The notes under the pieces are model-generated. The model did not search any database. It worked only from the letters and a program-made list of their open reading frames with translations, and was not told the DNA's origin. A stretch of 64,000 nucleotides of DNA from Cyanophora paradoxa (Eukaryota > Glaucocystophyceae > Cyanophorales > Cyanophoraceae). Position 1 is the first letter of the stretch; each line of letters begins with the position of its first letter. Positions 22,713 through 33,987 of the stretch are shown piece by piece. The translations under genes and the position numbers were made by a program. Location of the stretch: the NCBI GenBank assembly GCA_004431415.1, contig QPMI01000520.1:186001-250000 (forward strand). Direction: 5' to 3'.

Positions 22713-23318
22713 TCACATCCCATTCTTCAGAAGCAGACGCAGGTCGTCCACGATGGGCGCCATGCGCTCATCGGCCGCCACCGTGTCGAACATCTCCACC
22801 ATAGCCGCCGGCATCTCTGAGTAGAAGGCGAGCACCTGCGCACGGCGCCGTGTGAGGGGAGGCGACGCGGCGACGGCAACGCGCGCGGAGCACACGTTCG
22901 GTGCAGCGCTGTCCCCTAGATCGTAGCACGAGAAGATGTGGCTTGTGCCATGGATGTGTATGACGGGGCTCTGCATCTGCCCGAGAGCCTCGCCTGCCGC
23001 TCGGCGTCACCAAAGAGCACTCCAAACCGATCAAGCAGCGACGCACCGAACTGAATAGCCGCTCGCTTGAGTGAAGAGACCAGGCGCACCATCTCGTCCT
23101 TCTGGATCTCGGTAGGGCTCTGTTGGGCGCTGCGGGGGCTGAGCGGGCATCGCGGCAGCGACGGCAAGGCAAGTGGGCGCGTACAGCAGCTCGCCACGGG
23201 GATTGATGATGCAGCTGACTGTTGTTCCGGGAAAGACACGCGGGATGTCTGAGAGCTTCTCCTGAAGCATCTGCATTACCTTCGGCGACACGCCGGCGGG
23301 CCTCCTGCAACAAGCCAT
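22713..23318 (-). CDS. Small roadblock/longin-like protein (tentative)
   Basis: The start at 23318 gives MACCRRPAGVSPKVMQMLQE and runs into LSDIPRVFPGTTVSCIINP. Introns with GTACG and GTGCG donors separate this from EIQKDEMVRLVSSLKRAAIQ, MQSPVIHIHGTSHIFSCYD and VLAFYSEMPAAMVEMFDTV. The stop follows LLKNGM. The order (helix, two strands with a Gly turn, helix, then a hydrophobic strand pair and a C-terminal helix) resembles Roadblock/LC7 or longin-like folds used in small-GTPase regulators and dynein light chains. No family-specific motif clinches it. It looks complete at about 120-130 residues. It diverges from the lumenal pentapeptide gene, with 281 bases between start codons. Confidence 0.5.
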
Positions 23319-23599
23319 CGCGGCTTGGGCGCTTGGTGCTTAGAAGCAAAGCTGGGCTGCGTCTGCGGCACGCTCGCCGAAATCTGATCGATGCCTGGAA
23401 GCTAGCTAGGCGACCCTGTTCAGCCCAGACGCTCTAGCTACGCTGAAGAAGCGGTCCGACGGACTCGGACGGAGGCTAGCGGGGTTAGCTGAGCCACATG
23501 GAAGTTTCGCAGTAGCCCCCCCTAACAGAAGCTGCTGAGAAGCAGCTGAGAAGCTCTGCGAAAATTCACAAGACGAGCGTCTACGAGTAAGCGATCGAC

Positions 23600-24924
23600 A
23601 TGGCTTTCATTACTCCCGCTGTGCCATTCGCTGTAAGCGTTTCCGCCGATCCGCCGCCGCCGCTCCGCCAACCGATCGATCCTTCAGAGCCGCGACGCGA
23701 CGGTGACGCATCTCGTGCAGCTGCGTGCGTATATGATACCGGCTTTCCGTTCACCGCCCGCCCACGTGCGCCGTCACACGGACCGTCATCGCGCAGCCAA
23801 GGCGACGCCGGCGCCAGCGAGACGCGCCGAGGAGCGCCAGACGTGCGTTTGCTCGGCAAGCTCCTCGTCAGACAAGAGGAGGGCGTTCGTCGCCGCCGTC
23901 GCAGCGGTTTTGGTTGGTGCTGGCATCGTTCCGGACGCGCCGTGGGCGCCGCAGCCGGCGTTCGCCGTGCAGGAGTCTGGGCGCAAGAAGGAGGTAAGCG
24001 CAATCGATGAAGCGCCCTGGGCTTCGGCGGTCCTGCTCCTGCAGCTGACCCGGGCGGCTGGCGCGCACGTGCGTGTGGAGGTCACTCGCGGGCTGGACCT
24101 CCAGGGGGAGAACTTCGACAACCAGGCGCGCCTCGCCGGCCGCCGCGCACCCTCTTCCGGCCGCCTGACGGCCGGCGGCAGGACTACTCCGGGAAGAACT
24201 TCCAGACCTCGCTCCTGCGCGGCGCCAGCTTCAAGAACGCGAAGCTGCGCGGCACCAACTTCTTCGGTGCGCATCCGCTCCGCGCGCCGCGCCGCGCCTC
24301 GCGCCCGGAGCGAGCGGACGGGCGGGCGCTCGCGCGGCAGACGCCGACCTGCTGGGCGCCGACTTCACGGGCGCTGACATGACCGAGGTGGCCCCTCCCT
24401 GCGCGCCGCCGCTTCCTACGCGCGCCCCTCTGACGGCGCGGCGGCGCGCGCGTGCGCGCAGGCGATCCTCGAGCTCTCCAACGCGCGCGAGGTCCGCTCT
24501 CCGCCTCCCCCCCCCCCCCCCCCTGCCGCCCCGCAGGCCGGCGCCTGGGCGCTGACGGCCGCGCGCCCCCCCAGGCGGACTTCACGAACGCGGTGCTCGT
24601 GAACGCCTTCGTGAGCAGCAACACCAAGTGGGACGGTGCGCCGGCCACCGGCCTCGGGCCCTTGGACCGGCATCGCGGGCGAGGGCGCTGGCCGAGCGCG
24701 GGGGCGGGTGCGGGGCGCAGGGGCGACGATCACGGGGGCCGACTTCTCGGGGGTCATCCTCCGCAAGGACGCCCAGAAGTACCTCTGCTCCGTCCGCCCC
24801 CCGGCTCGCCCCGCCCCGCCCCTCTCCCTCCAGCCGAGCCGCGCCGGCGGGCGGGCGGCAGATCGCGAACGGCACGAACGCGACGACGGGCGTCGAGACC
24901 CGCGAGTCCCTCGGCTGCCAATAG
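23600..24924 (+). CDS. Thylakoid-lumen pentapeptide-repeat protein
   Basis: MAFITPAVPFA is followed by an intron with a GTAAGCG donor. The next exon has a Ser/Arg-rich transit region and a twin-arginine lumen signal, KRRAFVAAVAAVLVGAGI, ending QPAFAV with an AxA cleavage site. The mature part is made of pentapeptide (A/N-D/N-L/F-xx) units over several tiny exons: LDLQGENFDNQ, DYSGKNFQTSLLRGASFKNA, KLRGTNFFG, ADLLGADFTGADM, ADFTNAVLVNAFVSS and ITGADFSGVILRKDA. It ends NGTNATTGVETRESLGC, matching the conserved C-terminus of plant and algal lumenal pentapeptide proteins of the TL17/TL15 type. Transport into the lumen by the Tat pathway is inferred from RR plus AxA. The function of these proteins is poorly known. 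Introns often fall between repeat units. Confidence 0.85.
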
Positions 24925-25586
24925 TGGCCTCACGCCGCCCGCCCGCCTGCCAAGCCCGAGGCGCGCAGTGACGCCGGGCCGCCGAGCGCTGCGGCCGACT
25001 GTGGTTTAGTTTCGGCCTCGAGCTCCGGGGCTCGGGGCCAGTTTTGTTTAATTTGCTTCCTATGATAATCGGAGTCGCATATGCATGCAATCGCAAAGCC
25101 CGGGGCTGTCGACGTCGGACCCCCGTAACCGATATTGATCATCAAAACGCGACAATGTGACATCGAAGATGTCATGACTAAGACTATTTGGCCGATGGTG
25201 TTACACATTTCTGAACTACCTACTATGGAAAATGGATACATAAGAGACCCAGCTGGAGAATAACCTACATGGGGCGTGGCATGGCGGGTACAAGGGGGCG
25301 CTGGGCCCCCGTCAAAAAAGCGCACGAGGCGCAGTGGTGGTACAGCTAGGATGCGGGTCTAGAGCAGGGGGGGGGTGAGGGGGGGCTGAAGATCTGAGAG
25401 GGGCGACAATAAAGGCACGGCGAGGCGAGAGGTGGAGGGGGAGGGGAGGAGGGCGAGCGAGGAGGAAGAGGAGGGCGAGCGGGGCTGCATGGTGCAGCTC
25501 GCGGACTGGAGGCGCCCGGCGGCGGGCGCCATCGAGTGCCGGTCTGCGAGCCAGGCTGGAGCTAGAGCTGGGCCGTATGGATGAAA
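24925..25586. other. Convergent intergenic region
   Basis: About 660 bases between two convergent stops. It is AT-richer to 25300 and then G-rich on the plus strand to about 25520. No supported gene or RNA is present. It should contain both 3' ends. Confidence 0.5.
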
Positions 25587-28500
25587 CTAGAGGCGGCGGG
25601 CGCCGGAGACGCCGGGGACGCAGGCGATGACGTCGAGGACGAGCTGGAGCTGGTCGAGGGAGGCGACGCGCATGCGGAACTGCAGCGTCGCCTCGCCAGC
25701 CTTGGTGATGGTCTTCGAGCCCTGGATGGAGATCCCCAGCGCCGTGATCGCCCCCGCCACGTCCCCCAGCAGCCCTGCCCGCCCCCTCAGGCCCCAGAGG
25801 GCGCGCAGAGGGGCGCCCCTCACCGTTCCGGTCCGCAGCGTCCACCCGCACCAGCGCCGGGTACAGCACCTGCACGCGAGGCCTAAGCGAAGAGGTGGAG
25901 GGCGGGGTGAAACAGGGGTGCCCACGGGTGCGGCGGGCTGGCCGGCCTCGTCGGCCCAGGAGACGGCGACGAAGGAGTCCTCGCGGGCCCCGTCGCGGGC
26001 CTTGAGGCGCGCCAGCAGCGGGCAGCAGTCCCGGTGCACCGTCACCACCTGCGGGCCCCGCCGCGCCCCCTCCGGCCCCGCCGCCGCCGCCCCCTCCTCC
26101 CCCTCCCGCTCCTGCTCCTTGCCGGCGAGGTAGCCGACGACCTCGTCCCCCTTGATCGGGCGGCAGCAGCCGGCGAGCCTGCGCGGCGGGTCAGAGAGCG
26201 GGGAGAGGGGCGCGGGGCGGTGGCGGCGGGGGGCACCGGAGGAGGTTGTTGGAGCCGCGGACGTACATGGAGGAGCCCCAGCGGTCGCCCGAGGGGGCCC
26301 GCGCCGGCGAGAGGGCCGCGGGGCGCCGCGAGGCCGGCGAGGCGGGGGCGATCTCCGAGAGGCCGGGGCGCAGCACGGGGTGCCCGGGGCGCGGCCGCGG
26401 CGGCGGCGAGGGGCCCGGCGAGGCGACCGCCTCCTCCGCGGCAGGGGCGGCCGAGGCCGGCGGGGAGGGCGACTCGTCGTCGGGGGCGGGGCCGGGGCGG
26501 GCGTCGGCGGGGCCGGGGCCGCGGGGCTGGAGGGGGCGGATGGGGGAGGAGGGGAAGGAGAAGCCGCCGGGGGCGCCGACGGGGCGGAAGCGGCCCGGGG
26601 AGGCGCGCTGGAGGAGGGAGCGGCCGATGCGCTCGAGGATGTTCGTCGAGTCGACGGACTGCGCGAGGGCGACGAAGAGCTCCTCCGTGGACGAGAAGCC
26701 GGCGAGCGCCGCGAGCTCCGACTCGAGCATCGACCCGGCCGACCCGTCCTCCCCCTCCGAGGGCGCCGCCAGGCCCTGCAGCTCGAGGTAGAGGCGCAGC
26801 ACCTTGGCCCCCTCCTCCACCATCTGCGCCCGCCGCCGCTTGAGCAGGAACTGCCGGATCTTGTTCCGCGCGCTCCTCGTCCGGCCTGCCCGGGGCGGCC
26901 GTGAGGGGCGCGGGGGAGGGGCGGGAGGGCGGGGCGGGGGCGGACAGTGCTCCATCCAGTCGACGCGGGGGCCCGGGGCGACGGCGGAGGTGAGGACCTC
27001 GACGACGTCGGCGTTCTGCAGCTTGTAGGTGACGGGCGCCGAGCGGCCGTTCACCTTGCACCCGATCATCGCGTGCCCGATCTCGCTGTGGATGTGGTAG
27101 GCGAGGTCGATGCACGAGGCGCCCTTCGGCAGGTTCACGATCTGGCCCTGCGGCGTGAAGACGAAGACGCGCGAGCCCAGCAGCTGCGCGCCGAGGAGAG
27201 CCGTCAGGGGGAGGGGAGGGCGGGAGGACGCGGGGGCGGGGGGTGCGGACGTCGCGGCGGACGGCGTCGACGAACTCGCGGGAGGAGGAGAACTCCTTCT
27301 GCCACTGCCGGATCTCGTTAAGCCAGGCGTAGTTCCGCGGCACCAGCCGGTTCAGCTGCAGGCCCTCCTTGAAGAGCCAGTGCGCCGCCATCCCGTGCTG
27401 CGCGCGGCGTCGGGGGCGCGGGGGCGGGGGCCCAGGGGCCCAGGCGCGCACCTCGGCCATGAGGTGCATGCGCTCGGTGCGGATCTGGACCTCGAGGGGC
27501 ACGAACCAGTGGCGGTAGTGGGCGACGACGGCGGTGTGCAGGCTCTGGTACGAGTTCGGCTTCGGCATCGCCACGTAGTCCTTGAACTTGCCCGGCAGCG
27601 GCTGCCACAGCCCGTGCACCAGCCCCAGCACCCGGTAGCACGCCTGCGCCGGGGGCTCGGCGGGGCAGCGCGGGAGGCGGGGGCGGGCGGGCGGGGGCGG
27701 GCGGACCATGCGCTCGGCCATCTCGGTCTCGGCGGTGCGGGGGGCGGCGTCGGGGGCCTTGAGGACGACGCGGAGGGCGACGAGGTCGTTGATCTCGGTG
27801 AGGGAGTTGCCGGTGCGCTGCATCTTGCGCCACAGGCTGTAGAGCTCCTTGGTGCGGCCCATGACCGTCACCGAGATCGAGTCGCGCAGCGCCGCGTCCT
27901 CGTGCAGCGCCTCCTCGAGCTCGCGCTTCGCCTGGTCGACCACCGAGTCGATCTGCGCGCAGTACGAGGCCACGTGCCGCTTCAGCTGCGAGTACTTCTC
28001 GCTGTGCTGCGCCCCCGGCGGTGAGCGGCGGGAGAAGAGGGGGAGGGGGGGGGCGGGAGGGGCGCACGAGGTACTGGAAGGAGAGGTCCTCGAGCTCGGA
28101 CTTGATCTGGTCGATCCCGAGGCGGTGCGCCAGCGGCGCGAAGATCTCCAGCGTCTCCCGCGAGATCCGCTTCCGCTTGTGCGGCGGCATGAACTGCCCC
28201 CGCACACCCCGCCCCCGTCAGCGCGGCCGGGCGGCAGCGAGCGGGGCGGGGCGGGGCGGGGGCGGGGCCGGGGGCGACCTGCAGGGTGCGCATGTTGTGG
28301 AGGCGGTCGGCGAGCTTGACGATGATCACGCGCAGGTCCTCCGTCATCGCCACCAGCATTTGCCTGGCGCGAGGCGGGGTGGGCCGAGGCTCGCCCCAGC
28401 GCCCCGCCCCGCCCCGCCGGGCCGGGCGGGGCCGACCTGAGGTTCTCGGCCTGCTTGTCCTCGACGTCGTAGCCGGCCATCTTGGGGAGCTTGCTGATCT

Positions 28501-29682
28501 TCGTCTCCCCCTCGACGATCCTCCGCACCTGCGACCCGAACTCCCCCTGCGAGGGCCCCGAGCGGCGCGCCTCAGGCGGGGCGGGTGGAGGGCGGGGGCG
28601 GGGCGGGGCGCGGGGCGGGCGGGCCTCGATCTCCTCGAAGGTGAGGGGCGTGTCCTCGACGGTGTCGTGCAGGAGGCCCGCGCAGACCGTGTCCGGGTCC
28701 ATGTTCAGCTCCGCCAGGATCGTCGCCACGATGACTGGCCCCGCCCCCCCCGCCCCGTCACACGCCGGCCCCGCCGGCCCCGCCGAGGCGCCCCCGCGCA
28801 CTCGGGTGGATGACGAAGGGCTCGCCGCTGCGCCGCCGCTGCTCGTGGTGCGACTGGATGGCGAGGCGGCACGCCCGGAAGACCTTGCTCCGCTCCTCCG
28901 CGGTCATGTAGTCCACCTTCGATTCCAGCTCGTTGCTGCCGGCGCCCCTCAGACGCCGCCCCACCCACGCGCACGGCACCCCTATCCCTCCGACCCCATG
29001 CGCACGCGGGCCGCGGCCAATCGGCCCGCCGCGGCGCCGCGGCGCAGCCGCAACGGCGGCCCCGCACGTGCATCGTGTGCGCATCGGAGCCCGGGCGGGG
29101 CGGACAGGCGCACCTGGTCTGCACGACATCCGAGGGGAGCATCGCCTCGGGGAGCGTGCGGAGGCACTCTTGAATAGAACCGTAGTGCTCGAACTGCCGG
29201 GGCGGGGCCGGCGGGTCCGCGCCGACCCGCGACGCGCTCGCCGCCTGCCGCAAACCGGTCGGAAGGGGAAACGGGTGTATCGCCGAAACGGAGCGCAGCC
29301 GATCGGCAGCTGGATGCGGGCGCACTGGGCGATCGTACTGTGTCCACGATTCGGCACGCTGCAGCTCCTCAACCTGCTCGCTCGCGGTGAGCGGAGGTCC
29401 CGTCTGAACAGCACGCAAACGCACCGTCGGAGCATCATTTCCGGGCCCCGCGTCGAAGCGGAAGTCGAGTGCGAGCGGCGCGCCGAAGAACACGCGGGTC
29501 GCTGCCGGCGGGCGGCGGGATGAGGATCGCCGAGCCGACGCCAACCAAGAACCGGTAAAGAAGGGCCGCTGCAGCTTCCCGCGGGCGGCCGCCGCGGAGT
29601 TGGCTTGCTGACCACTTACTGCGGCCAACGAGCTGACTATGCCTGTCCGCCGGCATGGATCTGCCAGCGGAACGGCAAACAT
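25587..29682 (-). CDS. RSH: RelA/SpoT homologue (long, HD-synthetase-TGS-ACT), likely plastid
   Basis: Makes and breaks the alarmone (p)ppGpp. The HD hydrolase domain reads [53 protein letters not shown] and [19 protein letters not shown]; the HDxxED residues are intact. The synthetase domain reads [64 protein letters not shown] and [15 protein letters not shown] follows: [20 protein letters not shown]. After a Pro-rich linker comes [19 protein letters not shown], then a C-terminal ACT domain: [18 protein letters not shown] and [18 protein letters not shown]. This is the order of bacterial RelA/SpoT and plant RSH1. Both active sites look intact, so it is probably bifunctional. The N-terminus is uncertain: the ATG at 29682 gives [18 protein letters not shown], a basic, Ser-rich leader that could target the plastid, but it overlaps exons of the opposite gene. 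At least ten short introns. Confidence 0.92.
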
Positions 29683-31150
29683 GGCACACTAGAGTGGCGG
29701 CGCTTGGAGCCCGGTAAGTTTCGGCTGTACCCCGGTTCGCCACACAAAAACCATGTCGGGTGCGTTCCGCGGCGCCCCGGGCCGTTTGGCGGTTGTCCCC
29801 GTGCTCTGCCGTCGATCTCACCGGTGACCCGCTCCCCCAGGCGAGAAATACGAGCTGTCTTGCGGCCGCAACGAGGATCCGCAGTATTTCTTCTGCGACA
29901 AGGATGGCGACACGTGAGTATGCCCCAGCTCCAAAAAGAGACGATTTCCGGCTCTCCCGCCGCCGCCAGACTCCGGGGCGTTTGAGTAACGGAGTCGCTA
30001 ACCGAACTCTCTAGACACGAGCGCCGCGGTGGCGCACTGAAAGGCCGCTGATCGAACTCGGTGGATGCGTTGCGCAGTTACATGAGCCAGTGCTGCCTGG
30101 CGATGCACGGCAAGGAGGTCGCGAGCCAAGGCGCCTGCCCGGGGTTCCGCGGCGAGCCCATCGGCTGGAACGGCGAGTGCGACGCCGAGCGTGACCACGA
30201 CGAGGATGACTACGACTACGTCGGGGAGGCGGAGTCGCACCAGCCCGTCGGCAGGGGGCTGTGCGTGAAGGCCATCGGCAACGGTGGCATGGTCTACAAG
30301 ACGCTGGACGGCAAGACCGTGAAGGAGGCCAACGATGCGGGCTACAAGGTCGCCCACCTCGGCCCGTGCTACCCCGACGAGGAGGGCCGCACCGTCTCGG
30401 ACACCGGTGCGGATCCCGAGTGGCGCTGCGCCCAGGCATCGCGCGGCCGCCGACGCTTCCCGCTCGCCGCAGTCATCAAGCAGCAGAAGGAGCAGACGTC
30501 GATCACGCACCTGCAGGACGAATCGGGGCGCCCGACGACGGTTGCCACCGTCTTCACTGAGGAGCTGCAGACCGCCATCGACCCGGACAAGGTGCGCGCC
30601 GCGCGCGCCGGCGCCCTTCGCACCCAGCGCCGAAGCTTGTGGGGCGCAGGCGCCCATGCGCTGCTGCTCGGACGGCCGCTACTACCTCTCCGGGAAGACC
30701 TTCCAGGACTACTGCATTAGGAACGGGTGCGCCGCGCGCCGCGCCGCCGCGCGCCAGCCGCCGGTCGGCGCTGACGCTGCGGCGCGGCCGGCAGCTTCGA
30801 CGAGCTGCCGTACGAGTCCTGCGGCTCGAACTGGACGACGACCTCCTCCAAGGTCTCGACCCAGCAGGGTGCGCCCTCGCCGCGCCCCGCCCCGCCCCCC
30901 GCGCCTCACGCCGGCGCAGGCCGCTTCGCGACCCACGACGACGATGGCGCCCAGTTCGACATCGACTTCGTCTCCTCTATGGTGCCGCCGCCGCTGCTGT
31001 GCCGCCGCGCCGGAGGCGCCCGACGGGCGACTCACCGCGCCGCAGCACGAGAGCGGCGCCTTCGCGTCGGCGGCGGCCGACACCGCGGCGGACGCTGACG
31101 TCTTCCAGGCCGAGAGCGAGGCCGCCGCCTACGAGGACTGGGAGCTCTGA
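29605..31150 (+). CDS. Cysteine-rich protein of unknown function, 5' end unresolved
   Basis: A spliced frame is supported by conserved Cys spacing and donor/acceptor sites. Exon pieces are [20 protein letters not shown], then [19 protein letters not shown] after a GTAAG intron, [20 protein letters not shown], a long exon with an acidic [10 protein letters not shown] stretch and [40 protein letters not shown], and [20 protein letters not shown] with [19 protein letters not shown]. The tail is acidic and ends YEDWEL at 31150. Paired Cys suggest a secreted or lumenal disulfide protein, but no signal peptide is seen because no ATG lies in frame at the 5' end; a first exon is probably missing. The 5' exons overlap the RSH start on the other strand. 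I recognise no family. Confidence 0.55.
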
Positions 31151-31427
31151 GGGGCGCGCGCGCCCCGTTCCCGCCGCCAGCCGGCGCCCCGCGAGTGACG
31201 CGGCCGGCGCGCGTCGCCAACCCAACCGTAGCCCCAAATCCAAACCAAAAAAATTCAAAGCCAGCTCGCCAGCGCGCCAGCGCACGCATGCAGGATGATG
31301 CAGCGCGCCGGCGGAGGGCGACAGAGAAATTCTTAACTCGAAGCATGTGCACGTCCAAACGACTGAAAAGCGAAAGGATGAAGGATGGAACTGGGGGGCT
31401 GGGTGCGGGGTGCGGGGGGCGCGGGGG

Positions 31428-33695
31428 TCACATGTTGGTGTAGTTGGGCCCGCCGGCGCCCTCGGGGACGGTCCAGTTGATGTTCTGCGTGGGGTCCTTG
31501 ACGTCGCACGCCTTGCAGTGGAGGCAGTTCTGCGCGTTGATCTGCAGCTTCGGGTCCCCCCCGCTCTCGTCCCCCACGTACTCGTACACCCTGCCCCGCC
31601 CCCGCGCTCGAGCCGGGGGCGCGGCGGGGGGGCGGGGGCGGGCGGGGCGGACTGGGCGGGGCAGTAGCGGCCCTCGGGGCCCTTGTAGAGGGGCCAGTTG
31701 ACCTCGGCGGGGACGGCGGCGTCCCGCAGGCGCAGGTGCGCCGGCTGGTCGTGGTCGTGGTCCGTCCCCGACCTGCCCCCCGCCCCCCCGCCTCGCCCCG
31801 CCCCTCGCGCGAGGGCAGCGGGGCCGGCGCCCGCACCGGAACACGGACTCGCGGATGTCGAAGGTGATCTTGCCGTCGGGCTTGGGGTACTGGATCGGCT
31901 CGAACTCGCCGGCGGGCTTGAGGGACTGGTGGTCGGCGTGCCCGTGGCTGAGGGTGACGGGGATCTTGCCCTTGGTGACGTAGGCCTCGACGCAGGAGAT
32001 GGCGAGGCCGGGGATCATGCCCCACTTGAAGGCGGGGCGGACGTTGCGCTCCTGGTAGAGCTCCTGCCAGACCCAGGAGCGCTTGACCGCGTCGCTGTAG
32101 CCGCGGAAGATGCGGTCGCGGTCGGCGTCGTCGGCGCCGGCGACGACGGCCTCGAAGGCCTGCTCGGCGGCCAGCATCCCCGTCTTCATCGCCGTGTGCG
32201 TCCCCTTGATCTTCGGCACGTTCAGGAAGCCGGCCGAGCACCCGATCAGGCCGCCCCCCGGGAAGACCAGCTCCGGCACGCTCTGGTAGCCCCCCTCGTT
32301 GAGCACCCGCGCGCCGTACGCGATCGGCTTGCCGCCCTCGAGGTGCCTGCGGATGGTGGGGTGGAGCTTGTAGCGCTGGAACTCCCCGTACGTGCTGATC
32401 CACGGGTTCGCGTAGTCCAGCGCCAGCACGAAGCCGACCGCCACCTGCCCCGAGCGTGAGCGCCGGGCGTGGGGCCGGCGCGGGGGCGGGCGCGGGGGCG
32501 CCTGGCGGTCGTTGAGGTGGTAGAGGAGGCCGCCCCCGTACGTGGAGAAGTCGAGGGGGTACCCGATCGAGTGGGCGACGAAGCCCGGCTTGTGCTGCTC
32601 CTCGGGGACCTCCCAGATCTCCTTGATGCCGAGCGCGTACGTCTGCGGCTGCTTGCCGTTGCGCAGGCCGAAGCGCTGCTCGAGGGTCTTGGAGAGGGAG
32701 CCCCGCGCGCCCTCCGCGAACAGCGTCACCTTCGCCCGCAGCTCCATCCCGCGCTGGAACGAGTCCTGCCCCCCGCCCCCGCCCCCTCAGCCGGCGCGGG
32801 GCGGGGATCGAGGCGGGCTCGCGGGGGGCGGGCGGGCCTTGGGGGCGCCGTCCTTGCCGATGCCCATGTCGTTGGTGGCGATGCCGACGACGCGCCCGTC
32901 CTCCTCGTCGTAGAGGACGTGCGCCGCCGAGAAGCCGGGGTACACCTCCACGCCCAGCTCCTCCGCCTGCTTCCCCATCCACCGCACCAGCTCCGAGAGG
33001 CTGATCACGTAGTTCCCGTCGTTGTGCATCTGGGGCGGCACCGGCAGCGGCACGTGGAAGTTCTTGAACATGAACCAGAAGTGGTCGTCGCTCGCCGGCG
33101 TCCGCAGCGGCGCCTGCGCCGGCGGCGTCGGGGCTCGGCATGCACCGCGCGGCGCCCCGACCCGCCCCGGGGAGCGCACCCCGAGGTCCTTCCAGTTCGG
33201 GATAAGCTCATTCAGAGTGCGGGTCTCAAAGACGTTGCCGGACAGAATGTGCGCGCCTGCGCACGGGCAAGAGTCAAGATGCGTGTCGAGTCCGATCGCG
33301 CGGAGAAACGCGGGGGCGCGGTCCAGGGGCGGGGACGCCGGCCACGCACCAACCTCGGAGCCCTTCTCGACGACGCACACGCTGATCTCCTTGCCGGTCT
33401 CCTTTTCGAGCTGCTTCAGGCGAATCGCGGCGGACAGCCCGGCGGGGCCGGCGCCGACGATGACGACATCGAAGTCCATCTTGTCCCGCGGGGACTTGAG
33501 GATGGCAAGCTCTTCAGCTGTGAGCTGCCGCTGGGACGCCGCTCGGGACGCCGTGCCCGCGAGGTGGCGGATGGGTTGGGAGGCGGCAGGCCGCAGGCGC
33601 GCCATGGCTGCTGCAGTCGACTTGCATCGCGCCGTCAGTGACAGGCGGCGCAGCGGCTGCTGCGCCGCCCGCAGAAGAGCGCCGCGAGCCAGCAT
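31428..33695 (-). CDS. ETFDH: Electron transfer flavoprotein-ubiquinone oxidoreductase
   Basis: Mitochondrial inner-membrane enzyme that passes electrons from ETF (fatty-acid and amino-acid oxidation) to ubiquinone. The start at 33695 gives an Arg-rich presequence, [20 protein letters not shown]. The FAD-binding motif is [20 protein letters not shown]. Family segments follow in order: [118 protein letters not shown] and [20 protein letters not shown]. The C-terminal ferredoxin-like part has [20 protein letters not shown], with the Cys ligands of the 4Fe-4S cluster, and ends [16 protein letters not shown]. Everything expected is present. About seven short introns. It diverges from the PLD-like gene across 292 bases. 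Confidence 0.96.
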
Positions 33696-33987
33696 CTTCG
33701 TGGCGGGGACCGACAGAGGTCGTCAGAGCGCGTCTTTCGAGTGTTCTGCCTAGATACCCACTCAGCCGTAGGTCACTCAGCCGCAACCGGCCTGGAATCC
33801 CCGAGAACTGTGTACCCAACCAGGCGGCGAAAATTGTGATCGGCCGCGCAGCCGCGATTACCGCTGCTGGGCGAAGACCACTGCATGTGCTCTAGTTACG
33901 TACCGGGCTGTTCAACAGTAGCCCGGCAGACAGACTAGGCCGGCTCCGAGCGCGCGCGCGCGCCAGCGAGCAGCCCGCGCCGCAGCC
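33696..33987. promoter_or_regulatory. Shared divergent promoter (ETFDH / PLD-like gene)
   Basis: Only 292 bases separate the two start codons, so both promoters must lie here or within the transcripts. GC content is lower than in the coding DNA. A GC alternating run (about 33953-33962) sits just before the PLD-like start. No named motif is evident. Confidence 0.45.
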
